Part shown: positions 25,540-35,894 of the stretch, piece by piece
Numbering within the stretch: position 1 is the stretch's first letter
Layout: every line of letters starts with the position of its first letter
Source of the DNA: JAGXRK01 sp963804005
Lineage (GTDB): Bacteria; Bacteroidota; Ignavibacteria; Ignavibacteriales; Ignavibacteriaceae
Length of the DNA stretch: 64,000 bases
Assembly (NCBI GenBank): GCA_963804005.1
Contig: CAWDOP010000007.1
Location: forward strand, 1-64,000
Direction: 5' to 3'
Made by a program: the position numbers and the translations under genes
Notes under the pieces: generated by a model
What the model saw: only the letters and a program-made list of their open reading frames with translations
Told to the model about the DNA's origin: nothing
Database searches by the model: none

Positions 25540-25992
25540 ATGAAGACATGCTTTAACATATTGATTTTACTATTATTTGCGGTATTCATTTCATCAATTT
25601 ATCCCCAACAGAAAAATCTAATTCAGAAGTCCGATACAAATAAGCAAGCTGTTTTAGATCCTGTTATTTTTGATGAAATTGAAGATGCAATTAAGTCTGG
25701 CGATGTTGCAAAAATTTCCCGGTATTTAGGTCCGCAAACATATTTCAGTTTGACGAATGGAATAAATGGTTATTATAGTTTAAATCAGGCTTATTATGTG
25801 CTTGAAGATTTTTTTAAGCTGTACCGTGTAACAAAATTCAAACTGGATAATGTTAGACTTGGAAGTTCAAATCCATATGCAACAGGCACATATCACTATG
25901 ATAACAGAGGCAGAAGAAGTTCTGCTCAGGTTTACATTTCATTAACTAAAACCGGTAATAATTGGAATATAAGTCAGCTCACAATTAATTAA
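25540..25992 (+). CDS. DUF4783-type exported protein
   Basis: This 150-aa protein has a signal peptide (hydrophobic residues 5-20, no lipobox) and a compact alpha/beta domain of about 115 residues: VFDEIEDAIKSGDVAKISRYL..., then NGYYSLNQAYYVLEDFF and a C-terminal beta meander. This matches the DUF4783 family of the Bacteroidota/Chlorobi group, related in fold to NTF2-like domains. Function is unknown. Its last base overlaps the start of the kinase gene, so the two are co-transcribed. Confidence 0.8.
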   Translation: MKTCFNILILLLFAVFISSIYPQQKNLIQKSDTNKQAVLDPVIFDEIEDAIKSGDVAKISRYLGPQTYFSLTNGINGYYSLNQAYYVLEDFFKLYRVTKFKLDNVRLGSSNPYATGTYHYDNRGRRSSAQVYISLTKTGNNWNISQLTIN

Positions 25993-28900
25993 TGAAAAAA
26001 AATATACTTCATAAAATTCAAGGCGATAGAAAATATTTTGCTATCGTCTTTTTTATTTTGATATTAGTTCTCATCTCCGCAATTCTCACGCCCCGTTTCA
26101 TCGAAGACAAAAAAAATAATTGGTCAGATGAATTAACAATTCAAATAGAACAAATTGAGCAATCTGTAAATCGTCATTTTGAAATAGCAATGCTATCAAC
26201 GCTTGAAATGACGATACAATTGAAAACTAATTTAAGAAATGTCTTCATTTCCGGTGACGAAGCATACAGAGAAATTATTAAAACCTTAAACCAAAAAAGA
26301 TTTGAGGAATATTCTATCGGAATATTTGCTCCTAACGGCAGATTGATAGCGTGGAATAATCCTGTAATAATAACTCAGGAAACCCTTTTCCCATTAAACA
26401 ATCCGCTTGGTGAATTATATTTTTTTGATACTGATTTAATTACTTACTTAAGTCAGACTGATACTGTGATGATAGATAATGACATTTTTTATCTCACAAT
26501 AAGTAAACCCATTGAGAAAAAATATCGTCTTAACAATAAATACTTTAAACAAGTAAGCTTTACACAAGAACTTAGTGATGAAAATGGAATCGATTTTGAA
26601 GTTGTGTATAATCCATTCCTGCCAAAAACAAAAGATGGAAAAAAATATTCATTTGATCTTTTGAATAATGCAGGGAATAAAATTGGTCTGGTTACTTTTT
26701 ACAAACCCATTTTAATGAATGAAATAAACTCAATTAAAGAAACGTCTTCAAAAATTCAGTCAATATTTGTTCTGTTTATAATTTTATTTACAGCATTAGG
26801 TATGCGGCGTGATTATCAGCAGTTAGAGAGCCGGTTAGTTAAAATTCTTTTTTTGTTTTTATTTCTTGCAATCGGGAGGACAATAGTATTCTTAATCGGA
26901 TTTCCTTCAACCTTTATGTCGGGATCTTTAATTGATCCATCAAATTTTTCATCTGTTTTTGGTTTTGGAATAGTTAAATCCCCAATTGAATTTCTTATTA
27001 CCAATTTTTTCGTTTTAATATTTTCTGTACAAGTTTATCGATATTCAAGAAATTATTTTTTATCAGATCAATCAGTCAGGTTCATCGCCCTTATAAGAAT
27101 TATTTCCCTGCCGTTAATAGTCGTTTTTTTATTACTCATTCGTTCAATAAGTGCCTCTGCTAAAAGCGTAATATTTGACTCAACCATACGATACTTTAAA
27201 GAACCGGATATAATTCCTAATCTTTCTGCTCTGATAATGAACTTAAATATTCTTACTCTGACGGTCTCTGTATTATTATCAATGATAGGAATTATTTTTA
27301 TTGTCTGTAAAGCTTGGCGTCTGAATAAAGTAAAGAAACCCAATGTTAAGTTTTTCTTTTTTTCTTTTATTCTATTAGGATTTTCGGCAATATCGTATTT
27401 CATACAAAAAGAACCTCTCATAACTTTATTTATGATGATGCTCTTTGTTCTAATTATACTGATTGTCTTTTTCCAGATAAGATTTAGAAATCCCGCCTCA
27501 ATTTTCAATTACATATATATAACTCTTGCCGCTTCAATTATTTCAATAACTTTATTAAACTATTTTAATGTAAAACTTGAAAAAGAATCTTTAAAGACTA
27601 CGGCTTATGAAATCAATCGTGCAAATGAAAATCTTTTGCAATTTATACTTGATGAAATATTTCGCAATGCTTTAACAAATGATGAGATAAGGTCAGTTTT
27701 TATTAAAAAGTTTATTAATTACGATGCAATTGCATATAAACTTTGGAGTAGCAGTCCGATACAGAGAGAGTCCTTAAATTCTTTTGTGGCTTTGTATGAC
27801 AGGAACAGAAATATTTTAGGGAAATTTAATATCGGGTTAGTTGATGAAATAAATCCTTTTAATTTTATTAAGATTGGAAAAATTGAAGAACCGGTTATTC
27901 AGGAAATATCTTTAAGCAATAATTCTGACACAAAAATATTTATCGGATTACTGCCATTTTATGAACATGAACTTTTACTGGGTTATTTATCCGTGGCCGT
28001 TTCATTTGATCTGCAAAATATCGGTGCGGCTAGCTTCCCGGATTTTCTTGAGTCCTCTTCGTCAATACTGAATAAGGTAATTGATGTCAGACAGTTAAAG
28101 ATATTTGAAATAACTGATAATGTATTAAATCAGGTTTATGGCGACCGCTATCCTTCCAGAGAACAGATCAAAGAAATTACTTCTGCAAAACTGACAGAAT
28201 ATAACGATGGTTGGCTTAGTCTAAATTTTGAAGGCGAGAATTTCATAGCTTTTATTTATAAGACATTAAGAGCAGATAAAGAAAATATTACAACTGTACT
28301 TGTTGCTGAAAAACAATTTTCATGGAATCTTTTTAACTTCTTTAAGATTTTTATTGTTCATTCCTTCTTTATTCTATTACTGATTATATTATTTCTTTTT
28401 ATACGTGTAAGGAAAATCAATTATACATTTAAATCTAAACTACTTATCGCATTCCTTCTGGTATCAATAATCCCGGTTATTTCACTTGCAGTTTATAATC
28501 GTCAGGTAGTAAGCAGCAGGGGAGAAGATGCTATAATATCCGAGTTAAGACAAAGATCTCTTTATGTTGAAAATCACATTAAGTATCAAAGAAGTAAAAA
28601 TCCGACACGCAGCCCGGTTCAAATATTTGAAAACGCAGCTAAAGAATTAAATATATCATATTCTGTTTATAAGGCAACTGAGGAAATCTATAATTCAAAG
28701 GATATATTTAAGCGTATTGGTTTGTTTGACGGCAAACTGAATTCTCAGGCGCATTATTATCTGAATTATTTGAGATTCAGAGAATATCTCACAAGTGAAA
28801 GAATTGAAAACTACGATTATAATGCGCTTTACAGTACTATAAACATCGATGGTGAGGAATATATTCTTGCAGTTAATGATGCGTTCAATAAAATAAAAGT

Positions 28901-29843
28901 ATCATTTTCAACAGTTGAAATTGATGTTGTTATTTTTGGCATTTATTCCTTTGCTGTGATTATAATAATATTATTGAGTACAATTTTTGCAAATCAGATA
29001 GCGTATCCCATCAGAAGATTAACCAAAGCTACTGAGTCTGTTGGTCAGGGAGATCTTAATGTTAAAATAGAACATAACGAAAAAGGTGAACTCAGAGATC
29101 TTTTAGATGGATTTAACGCAATGACTTCTGAACTTCAGAAAAACCAGGCGGAACTCGCAGAACTGGAACGGGAAGCAGCGTGGAAAGAAATGGCAAAACA
29201 AGTTGCCCATGAAATAAAAAATCCTTTGACACCAATGAAATTGGCTTTGCAGCAGCTAATAATTGCTAATAAAGATAAAAGCAAAGATTTTAATTCTTTG
29301 TTTGAAAAAGTATCAAAGACTGTATTAAATCAAATTGAAAATTTAAATCAGATTGCATCCGAATTTTCAAGATTTGCTAAAATGCCAAGTCTTAAATTGG
29401 AATTAATTGATTTAGTACTTGTTATAAACGATACGATTAATCTTTATCAGGATGAAAAAATAAAAATTGAATTTAAAAGTGAATTAACCTCTGCAATAGT
29501 TGAGGCGGATAAAAGCCATTTACGCAGAGTGTTTATAAATCTGATTCGAAATTCAATTCAGGCAAATGCAAACCTTGTTCTTATAGAATTGAAAAAGGCA
29601 GAAGAAAAATATTTTATTTATGTTAAAGATAACGGCTCTGGAATCATTTCTGAAAATAAAGATAGAATTTTTGAGGAAAGTTATACCACAAAAAAACAGG
29701 GAATGGGTCTTGGATTAGCCATCACCCGGAAATTCATTGAAAGTATAAACGGATCAATCCGTTTAATTACAGCATCTCCCGGTGAGACAATCTTTGAATT
29801 AACGATTCCGGTGACAGATAAAGAAAAAAATCTTTATTTATAA
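25992..29843 (+). CDS. Large NtrY-like sensor histidine kinase
   Basis: This 1283-aa membrane kinase has an N-terminal helix (about 17-34), an outer sensor domain (to about 250), a block of roughly seven to eight membrane helices (about 253-520), a second outer domain (to about 780), two helices (about 783-803 and 816-835), a third outer domain, a last helix (about 980-1003), then HAMP, DHp and catalytic domains. The phosphorylation site is His1073 in VAHEIKNPLTPMK, the NtrY/NtrB-type H-box. N-box (NLIRNSIQANA), DNGSGI and GMGLGLAI are intact. It is much longer than typical NtrY (about 750). No response regulator is adjacent. It shares bases with both neighbours, so it is translated with DUF4783 and the helicase gene. 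Confidence 0.88.
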   Translation: MKKNILHKIQGDRKYFAIVFFILILVLISAILTPRFIEDKKNNWSDELTIQIEQIEQSVNRHFEIAMLSTLEMTIQLKTNLRNVFISGDEAYREIIKTLNQKRFEEYSIGIFAPNGRLIAWNNPVIITQETLFPLNNPLGELYFFDTDLITYLSQTDTVMIDNDIFYLTISKPIEKKYRLNNKYFKQVSFTQELSDENGIDFEVVYNPFLPKTKDGKKYSFDLLNNAGNKIGLVTFYKPILMNEINSIKETSSKIQSIFVLFIILFTALGMRRDYQQLESRLVKILFLFLFLAIGRTIVFLIGFPSTFMSGSLIDPSNFSSVFGFGIVKSPIEFLITNFFVLIFSVQVYRYSRNYFLSDQSVRFIALIRIISLPLIVVFLLLIRSISASAKSVIFDSTIRYFKEPDIIPNLSALIMNLNILTLTVSVLLSMIGIIFIVCKAWRLNKVKKPNVKFFFFSFILLGFSAISYFIQKEPLITLFMMMLFVLIILIVFFQIRFRNPASIFNYIYITLAASIISITLLNYFNVKLEKESLKTTAYEINRANENLLQFILDEIFRNALTNDEIRSVFIKKFINYDAIAYKLWSSSPIQRESLNSFVALYDRNRNILGKFNIGLVDEINPFNFIKIGKIEEPVIQEISLSNNSDTKIFIGLLPFYEHELLLGYLSVAVSFDLQNIGAASFPDFLESSSSILNKVIDVRQLKIFEITDNVLNQVYGDRYPSREQIKEITSAKLTEYNDGWLSLNFEGENFIAFIYKTLRADKENITTVLVAEKQFSWNLFNFFKIFIVHSFFILLLIILFLFIRVRKINYTFKSKLLIAFLLVSIIPVISLAVYNRQVVSSRGEDAIISELRQRSLYVENHIKYQRSKNPTRSPVQIFENAAKELNISYSVYKATEEIYNSKDIFKRIGLFDGKLNSQAHYYLNYLRFREYLTSERIENYDYNALYSTINIDGEEYILAVNDAFNKIKVSFSTVEIDVVIFGIYSFAVIIIILLSTIFANQIAYPIRRLTKATESVGQGDLNVKIEHNEKGELRDLLDGFNAMTSELQKNQAELAELEREAAWKEMAKQVAHEIKNPLTPMKLALQQLIIANKDKSKDFNSLFEKVSKTVLNQIENLNQIASEFSRFAKMPSLKLELIDLVLVINDTINLYQDEKIKIEFKSELTSAIVEADKSHLRRVFINLIRNSIQANANLVLIELKKAEEKYFIYVKDNGSGIISENKDRIFEESYTTKKQGMGLGLAITRKFIESINGSIRLITASPGETIFELTIPVTDKEKNLYL

Positions 29844-32800
29844 TGCCTCAGCTAACACCACATCAAAAGTCTGCACTTGAATTTGAGAACCACCTTTCAT
29901 TAACTGCAAATGCAGGTTCCGGAAAAACTTTTGTTCTTGCCCGAAGATATCTTAATGCAGCACTTAAGGACGGTGTTACTCTTTCTAACATTGCGGCAAT
30001 AACTTTTACTGATAAAGCATCCGGTGAGTTGTATAACAAAATAGTTAATCTAGTTAATGAGCAAATTTCTGTTTCAAAATCAGATTTACAAAAACAAAAA
30101 CTTGAAAGAATAAGAAGACATCTTGTTTCTGCATACATATCAACCATTCACTCATTCTGTATTAATATTTTACGCGAGTTTCCTGTTGAAGCAGGTTTAG
30201 ATGCTCGTTTCATACCGATTGATGAACAACTTTCTGATGAGCTTATTGAACTATCAATTGAAGAAGTTGTGAAATATCTCCTTGAAGATGAATCCTCTGC
30301 AGGGAACCTTAAATATTTAATAAGGATATTTGGTTCTAAAAGCAGGCTGGAAGCTGAATTATTTAGCTTAATTAAGCAGAGAAAGAATCTTTTAATAATT
30401 AAAGAGGCGATTTATAGTAAGGATGAAAAGGAAATCGTAAAGCATTTCCAAACTCAGTTTGACACTTACTATTCCCAAATATGGAATGAGTATAAACTTA
30501 ATTTAATTGAAAGCATTAACAGAATTAACAATACTGTTCTTTCTAAACATTCAAAAAATGAATCTGCTCTTATCGTTTCTGCACTTCTTAAAAAATATGA
30601 TAAAATTAAATCATCAGATCAAATTCTGAAATTCATTTCTGAAATTAGTACCGCATTGTTGACTAGCAGCGGAACTGTCAAAATCCGCGGATATCTGTCC
30701 AACGAGTTAAGAAAAGGATTAGAAAATGAAATCAAAATTATTGAATCAATATTCTCAGATCTTTCAAAAATAGAATATTCACCTGAATCAGATAAACTTC
30801 TTAAGGAACTAGCAAAATTTGGTAAAATATTACTAGAGGTTTTTGACTTTACACTGGAAGAGTATGCAAATAAGAAAAATGTTGATGGATTTTTAGATTA
30901 TGAAGACATTCTTCTTTACACAAAAGAAATCCTGAAAAAAGAAAGTGTTCAAAAAAGTCTTAGTGAAAAGTTCAAGTATATTTTGGTTGATGAGTACCAG
31001 GATACAAATGAAATTCAGTATGAAATATTTTTGCCGATTTTAGATTATCTGAAAGTTGGAAATCTTTTTATCGTTGGAGATGAAAAACAAAGTATCTATA
31101 TGTTCCGTGATGCTGAACTTGAAATATTCAATCGGACAAAAAAGGATATCAGTTCAATATCAGGGGAGAACTCTCTGCTTGAACTTCCGGATAGCTTTAG
31201 AATGGCTCCCTCAATTTGTTTATTCTCAAATAAATTGTTTGAAAATCTTTTTATAAATCCGAATGAGCTATATAATGAAGTAACAAATACAAATATTGTT
31301 TGCGCAAGGACTGATAAAAAATCCGGTGAAATTGAATTCCTTTTATCTAACCCCGATTCCGGAAATGAGATTACCGAAGCAGAACTGGTTGCAAGGAGAA
31401 TAATTGACTTAAGTATTAAAGGTGTTGAGTATAGAAGTATTGCAATTCTTGTTAGAAAAAGAAAATCTTTCGCAGAGCTTGAAACCGAATTTATAAAGTA
31501 TGGAATTCCTTTTTCTATAATTGGCGGAAGAGGATTTTATCAGCGTCAAACAATCAGTGATGTTTACAATTATTTATCATTTCTCTCGAATAGCGGTAAC
31601 AGCACTGCATTAGTCGGAGTTTTACGATCACCATTTTTCAGTGTCTCTGATTCGATATTGTTTGAAATATCACTAAAAACTGGTGAAAATTTCTGGGCGA
31701 AATTGAAACAATATTCTTCTGAAGATAAAAAAATCAATCAAATTAAAAATCTTCTTGAAGAAAATTTACAACTTGCATCATCCTTAGAATTAACAGTTCT
31801 TCTCAGAAAGATTTTAACAAGCACTGAATATCTTGCCGTTATCGCAGCAAGAAATGACGGCGATCAGGAATTAGCTAATATTGAAAAACTTTTAGAAATA
31901 TCCCGTGGATTCAGTTTAAAAGGTTTTAGGAATCTTTATGATTTTTTAGACTACCTGAATGATGCAATCACCGGCATTGAAGATGAATCGCAGGCAGCAG
32001 TTACGTCTGATTCAAATGCTGTTCAGTTGATGACTCTTCATCAGGCAAAAGGATTGGAATTTCCAGTTGTGATTTTGTTTAAGACTCACGAATCTAGTCA
32101 GAAAACTTTAATAAAATCGAAACAAGTTTCTATTAGTAAAAAATTTGGAATACTTACAAAGTTACCGTTAAATGAAGATTATCTTGCGGATTATCAACCC
32201 ACTCCAATAAGCGGATTGTATAATTTTATTGAAGAGAAAAAAAGAATAGCTGAACTTAAAAGACTTCTATATGTTGGAATTACCAGAGCGATTGATCATT
32301 TAATTATTTCAGGCGAATTAGGTGAAGAACAAAAACTTAAAAATGATTCCTTTCTTTATTTAATTAAATCGGGTTTAAGTATTGATCTCAATAATGATAA
32401 TTTTTTCTTAGAAGATGAATTGGTTTTCTTAGAACAAAATAGCGGTAATTTTTCTAACTCATCCAGAAAAATAAAAATTCAAATTCCTGTCCAATACACA
32501 ATTTCTCTGGATAAAAATTATAAACCGCCGGTTAAAGAAAAATTAAAAGATCTGATAATCAATATTGAAAATATTGCCCCGCCTTTAGAGAAAGATATTA
32601 TCTCGGCAACAAAAGTAGCGGTTTATAACCAATGTCCAACCAAATACTTACTTACTTATGAATATGGTTTTGGATTGATTAACAGTCTAAATAAAGAAAG
32701 TAAAAATCAGAAATTTGAATTTGAAAACAATCCTCTTAACGAAGAAGAAAATTATTATGACGAGGAATTAAGATTCGATAGAATCCAAAGTAATGTGAAG

Positions 32801-33403
32801 GGAACATTGATACATTCACTACTCGAAAGAGAGATTAGTCTTGATGAACTTGATAATGAAATAACAAAATATTTTTCTAAGAACGGCTTAGAAGGAAAGT
32901 TATTAACACAAAATAAAAAAGAAGTCATTTTAGAACTTCAAAAGTTTTTTAATTCTGGCATTTACAAAGAAATAAACTCGTATAAAAAATATAAAAATGA
33001 ATTTGAAGCGTACTTAAAGGATGAGGAAATATTTCTCTACGGAATAATTGATAAAATTATTTTTGCAGAAGATAAACTCATAATTATTGACTACAAAACC
33101 GATGATATTTCCGGTAAAGAAGTTGAGGAAAGAGCTGAAAATTATCTTATTCAACTTAAATTTTATTTATATATTGCTCAAAAATTATTTCCTGATTATA
33201 GTTCATTCCAGCTATTACTGATTTTTATAAAACATCCGGAAAAACCGGTAATAAAAAATTTCAATAATAAAGAGTTATTTTTGGTAAAGAACGAAATTTC
33301 GGATATTATTAATGGTATAATTCATAAAAATTTCTATAAAAATACTGATCACTGCGGAGTTTGTGTCTATTCCGATGCCAATAAGAAGTGTAAAATGAAT
33401 TAA
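29843..33403 (+). CDS. AddA/RecB-like UvrD helicase fused to an iron-sulfur PD-(D/E)XK nuclease
   Basis: This 1186-aa protein joins a superfamily 1A helicase to a nuclease, as in AddA/RecB-type end-processing enzymes. Walker A is ANAGSGKT (22-29). The Walker B region VDEYQDTNE lies near residue 380 and motif VI YVGITRAIDHL near 810. The C-terminal nuclease shows His991, Asp1070, Asp1083-Tyr-Lys1085 and a following QLKFYLY. Cys931 plus Cys1171, Cys1174 and Cys1183 form a C...CxxC...C set that likely holds a 4Fe-4S cluster, as in AddB and Cas4-type nucleases. The expected role is resection of double-strand breaks for RecA. No AddB-like partner is adjacent in the window. It overlaps the kinase stop by 1 bp. 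Confidence 0.88.
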   Translation: MPQLTPHQKSALEFENHLSLTANAGSGKTFVLARRYLNAALKDGVTLSNIAAITFTDKASGELYNKIVNLVNEQISVSKSDLQKQKLERIRRHLVSAYISTIHSFCINILREFPVEAGLDARFIPIDEQLSDELIELSIEEVVKYLLEDESSAGNLKYLIRIFGSKSRLEAELFSLIKQRKNLLIIKEAIYSKDEKEIVKHFQTQFDTYYSQIWNEYKLNLIESINRINNTVLSKHSKNESALIVSALLKKYDKIKSSDQILKFISEISTALLTSSGTVKIRGYLSNELRKGLENEIKIIESIFSDLSKIEYSPESDKLLKELAKFGKILLEVFDFTLEEYANKKNVDGFLDYEDILLYTKEILKKESVQKSLSEKFKYILVDEYQDTNEIQYEIFLPILDYLKVGNLFIVGDEKQSIYMFRDAELEIFNRTKKDISSISGENSLLELPDSFRMAPSICLFSNKLFENLFINPNELYNEVTNTNIVCARTDKKSGEIEFLLSNPDSGNEITEAELVARRIIDLSIKGVEYRSIAILVRKRKSFAELETEFIKYGIPFSIIGGRGFYQRQTISDVYNYLSFLSNSGNSTALVGVLRSPFFSVSDSILFEISLKTGENFWAKLKQYSSEDKKINQIKNLLEENLQLASSLELTVLLRKILTSTEYLAVIAARNDGDQELANIEKLLEISRGFSLKGFRNLYDFLDYLNDAITGIEDESQAAVTSDSNAVQLMTLHQAKGLEFPVVILFKTHESSQKTLIKSKQVSISKKFGILTKLPLNEDYLADYQPTPISGLYNFIEEKKRIAELKRLLYVGITRAIDHLIISGELGEEQKLKNDSFLYLIKSGLSIDLNNDNFFLEDELVFLEQNSGNFSNSSRKIKIQIPVQYTISLDKNYKPPVKEKLKDLIINIENIAPPLEKDIISATKVAVYNQCPTKYLLTYEYGFGLINSLNKESKNQKFEFENNPLNEEENYYDEELRFDRIQSNVKGTLIHSLLEREISLDELDNEITKYFSKNGLEGKLLTQNKKEVILELQKFFNSGIYKEINSYKKYKNEFEAYLKDEEIFLYGIIDKIIFAEDKLIIIDYKTDDISGKEVEERAENYLIQLKFYLYIAQKLFPDYSSFQLLLIFIKHPEKPVIKNFNNKELFLVKNEISDIINGIIHKNFYKNTDHCGVCVYSDANKKCKMN

Positions 33404-33423
33404 GAAAGGGAGTCAATTACAAA

Positions 33424-33891
33424 ATGAAAAAAGTAATTTCGAACCTGCGTGATTTAACACTAATTGAAAAAGAACTTGCAAAAGAGACAGCAGGTGCTCT
33501 TGCAATTCAATTGGATGATGATAAAATTCATCAGGTTGCAACTAATTTTGTTTATCTTGATAAAAACATTTACGTATTCTTACAGGTGGATGATGATCTG
33601 TATCAGCAAATAAAATTTGATTACTTAGGCAGTTTCACTATTCACCGTTTTGAAAACAGATTTAAAGATCACAACCTGTTTGCTGAATCAAGTTATAAAT
33701 TGTCTTCAATCAATATCAGCGGTACATTAAGGGAAGTGGAAGACAAAAAACTTATAGATCAGCTTATTGAATATTATCAAAAAAAATACTCACCCAATAT
33801 TGATCTTAAAAAATACCGCAATGAAAAGAACTTAAAGCCAATTATGATTGACACTGAAGAAATGCAGGCTTTTACCGAGGAAGGCAACTGA
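33424..33891 (+). CDS. FMN-binding split-barrel (pyridoxamine-phosphate-oxidase-like) protein
   Basis: This 155-aa protein has a central beta-barrel pattern (GALAIQLDDDKIHQVATNFVYLDKNIYVFLQ... FTIHRFENRF) resembling the PNPOx-like split-barrel family, and a Lys-rich C-terminal helical part. Such proteins bind FMN or heme and serve varied redox roles. True pyridoxine-phosphate oxidase signatures are not evident, so this is not called PdxH. A Shine-Dalgarno (GGGAG) precedes it. It follows the helicase gene by 20 bp. Confidence 0.55.
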   Translation: MKKVISNLRDLTLIEKELAKETAGALAIQLDDDKIHQVATNFVYLDKNIYVFLQVDDDLYQQIKFDYLGSFTIHRFENRFKDHNLFAESSYKLSSINISGTLREVEDKKLIDQLIEYYQKKYSPNIDLKKYRNEKNLKPIMIDTEEMQAFTEEGN

Positions 33892-33935
33892 TATAAAACA
33901 AAAATTCACATCATTTTAAAATACGGAGTACTGTT

Positions 33936-35567
33936 TTGCTAAATTACGTCTGGCTTACTCTTCTTTTTCTGGGAATAGTGTCTGCAACATATCTTGATAT
34001 ATCCGATTTCACTTCAAACAAATACAATAATAATAAATCACTTAATGCATCAATACATTTTGAGGAAGGCGAGGTAAGTGATTCTGAAAAAGAAACAGCA
34101 GTTATAAAAATAAATGCAAATAATCTTTCAACATTTTACACTACTGAAATTTCTAAAGATATTGAGACAAAAATAATTCTTTCACCTGCCGATGAAAATG
34201 GCAAAAGACAATTTGTTATTAATGTTTCAGATCAATCACCGGAAATTTGGAAAGAAATTGCCCCGCTGGCTGGTAAAGATAATGATATAGGCGGCACAGT
34301 AATTCTAAATAAAAAGACTGAAAATAATATTATTTATGCTCAATTGTATTTTGAAGAAATTAGTTTTGTCTGGCTCAAAAAAGTTACTAACGACGCAATA
34401 AAAATTTCTCAGGTGGCTGTTGAAATTGCTTTGGGCTTAATTGGTATTATGGCTTTATGGCTTGGAGTTATGAGGGTTGCTGAAGATGCCGGGTTAATTA
34501 AAATGATTGCTCGTGCTCTGAATCCCATTACCAGGAGATTATTTCCTGAGGTTCCTCCGGATCATCCAGCAATTGGTGCAATGGTAATGAATATGTCGGC
34601 AAATATGCTTGGACTTGGAAATGCAGCAACGCCATTTGGTTTGAAAGCTATGGAGGAACTTGATAAACTAAATACGAACAAAGGTACGGCAACTAATTCA
34701 ATGGTAACTTTTCTGGCAATTAATACTGCCGGAATGACTTTGATTCCTGCAACTGCAATTGCTGTAAGGGCTGCATCGGGAAGTGCCAATCCAACTGTTA
34801 TAATTGGTACATCAATATTTGGTGCCTTTTGTGCCGTTGTTACAGGACTAACTGCTGCTAAATTGTTTGAAAAATTCCCGATTCCAAAAGGGCAATTTAC
34901 CGGATGGTTAAAACAAAACCGCAAACTTTTTTATTTTTTGTTTTCATTAGTAGCATTTGGTTCTGTTATTGCTTTTACTGGTATTGGAAGTTTCCTAGGT
35001 TCTTTCTTTGGTGATTCTTTTGCAGAAGTATTTAAATCTTTAATTCAAATTGTTTCTATAGTAGCTATACCCTTATTGATCTTTGTATTCATTGGTTACG
35101 GAGCACTAAAAAAAGTTAAAGTATATGAACAATTTGTTGAAGGTGCAAAAGAAGGATTTAATATCGCAGTAAAAATAATTCCTTATCTCGTTGCAATGTT
35201 ATTTGCAATAGGTATTTTCAGAGCAGGCGGAGCAATGGATAACTGGCTTATTCCTCTTCTTCGTTATGTTACTGATCCTATTGGATTTCCTGCAGAGGCG
35301 CTGCCTATGGCGCTTATGCGACCTCTTTCAGGCAGTGGTTCACTTGGTATTATGGCTGAAACTATGGCTGTGCACGGTCCGGATTCATTCATAGGTATTC
35401 TCGTATCAACTTTCTTCGGTAGTACCGAAACTACATTTTATGTACTTGCTGTTTATTTTGGAGCTGTTAATGTTAAAAATACAAGGCACGCCTTACCAGC
35501 AGGATTGCTTGCTGATGTTGCCGGTATTCTTGGTGCATTCTTTATAGTTAAGCTTTTATTTGGATAA
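33936..35567 (+). CDS. Fused SpmA/SpmB-type nucleoside-recognition (Gate) membrane protein
   Basis: This 543-aa polytopic membrane protein has two Gate (nucleoside recognition) domains: one in LIGIMALWLGVMRVAEDAGL... to ...AVVTGLTAAKLFEKF, the second from about residue 330 (YFLFSLVAFGSVIAFTG...) to the end. This is the SpmA-SpmB fusion seen in non-sporulating bacteria. About 110 residues between the first helix and domain 1 form an extra hydrophilic domain. The start is TTG, supported by GGAG about 10 nt upstream and by the family-like MLNYVWL N-terminus. Transport substrate is unknown. Confidence 0.85.
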   Translation: MLNYVWLTLLFLGIVSATYLDISDFTSNKYNNNKSLNASIHFEEGEVSDSEKETAVIKINANNLSTFYTTEISKDIETKIILSPADENGKRQFVINVSDQSPEIWKEIAPLAGKDNDIGGTVILNKKTENNIIYAQLYFEEISFVWLKKVTNDAIKISQVAVEIALGLIGIMALWLGVMRVAEDAGLIKMIARALNPITRRLFPEVPPDHPAIGAMVMNMSANMLGLGNAATPFGLKAMEELDKLNTNKGTATNSMVTFLAINTAGMTLIPATAIAVRAASGSANPTVIIGTSIFGAFCAVVTGLTAAKLFEKFPIPKGQFTGWLKQNRKLFYFLFSLVAFGSVIAFTGIGSFLGSFFGDSFAEVFKSLIQIVSIVAIPLLIFVFIGYGALKKVKVYEQFVEGAKEGFNIAVKIIPYLVAMLFAIGIFRAGGAMDNWLIPLLRYVTDPIGFPAEALPMALMRPLSGSGSLGIMAETMAVHGPDSFIGILVSTFFGSTETTFYVLAVYFGAVNVKNTRHALPAGLLADVAGILGAFFIVKLLFG

Positions 35568-35583
35568 TCTAATTGGATCATCT

Positions 35584-35877
35584 ATGCTGATAAGAGATGT
35601 TTTGAAGATAATTATAACTTTTTATGTCAGTGCTGTATTAATCTATATTTTACTTCACATAGGATCAGGGGAAGGATTGTATTTTTTCAATGCTTTTTTA
35701 CCTGCAAGATTATATGAAAAATTCGTTTCAAGACCTGAAGGCATATTGTACACATTATTGCTATTTATCTTCATAATAAAATTTAATTTTCTTAGAAGAC
35801 TTAAAATTGATTATTGGACTGGAAGAGCCTGGCCTTGGAAAGGTGAAGGTGAGCGACCATTTGAAAAAGAAAAATGA
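35584..35877 (+). CDS. Small two-helix membrane protein
   Basis: This protein of about 97 aa has two hydrophobic helices (ITFYVSAVLIYILLHI and TLLLFIFIIKF) and a basic, Trp-containing tail (RAWPWKGEGERPFEKEK). I take the ATG at 35584; a TTG start at 35560 would overlap the gate-protein gene. It lies between the gate protein and a dehydrogenase and is probably in the same transcript. No family is recognised and no function is proposed. Confidence 0.6.
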   Translation: MLIRDVLKIIITFYVSAVLIYILLHIGSGEGLYFFNAFLPARLYEKFVSRPEGILYTLLLFIFIIKFNFLRRLKIDYWTGRAWPWKGEGERPFEKEK

Positions 35878-35894
35878 AAATTTTTGAATAAAAT

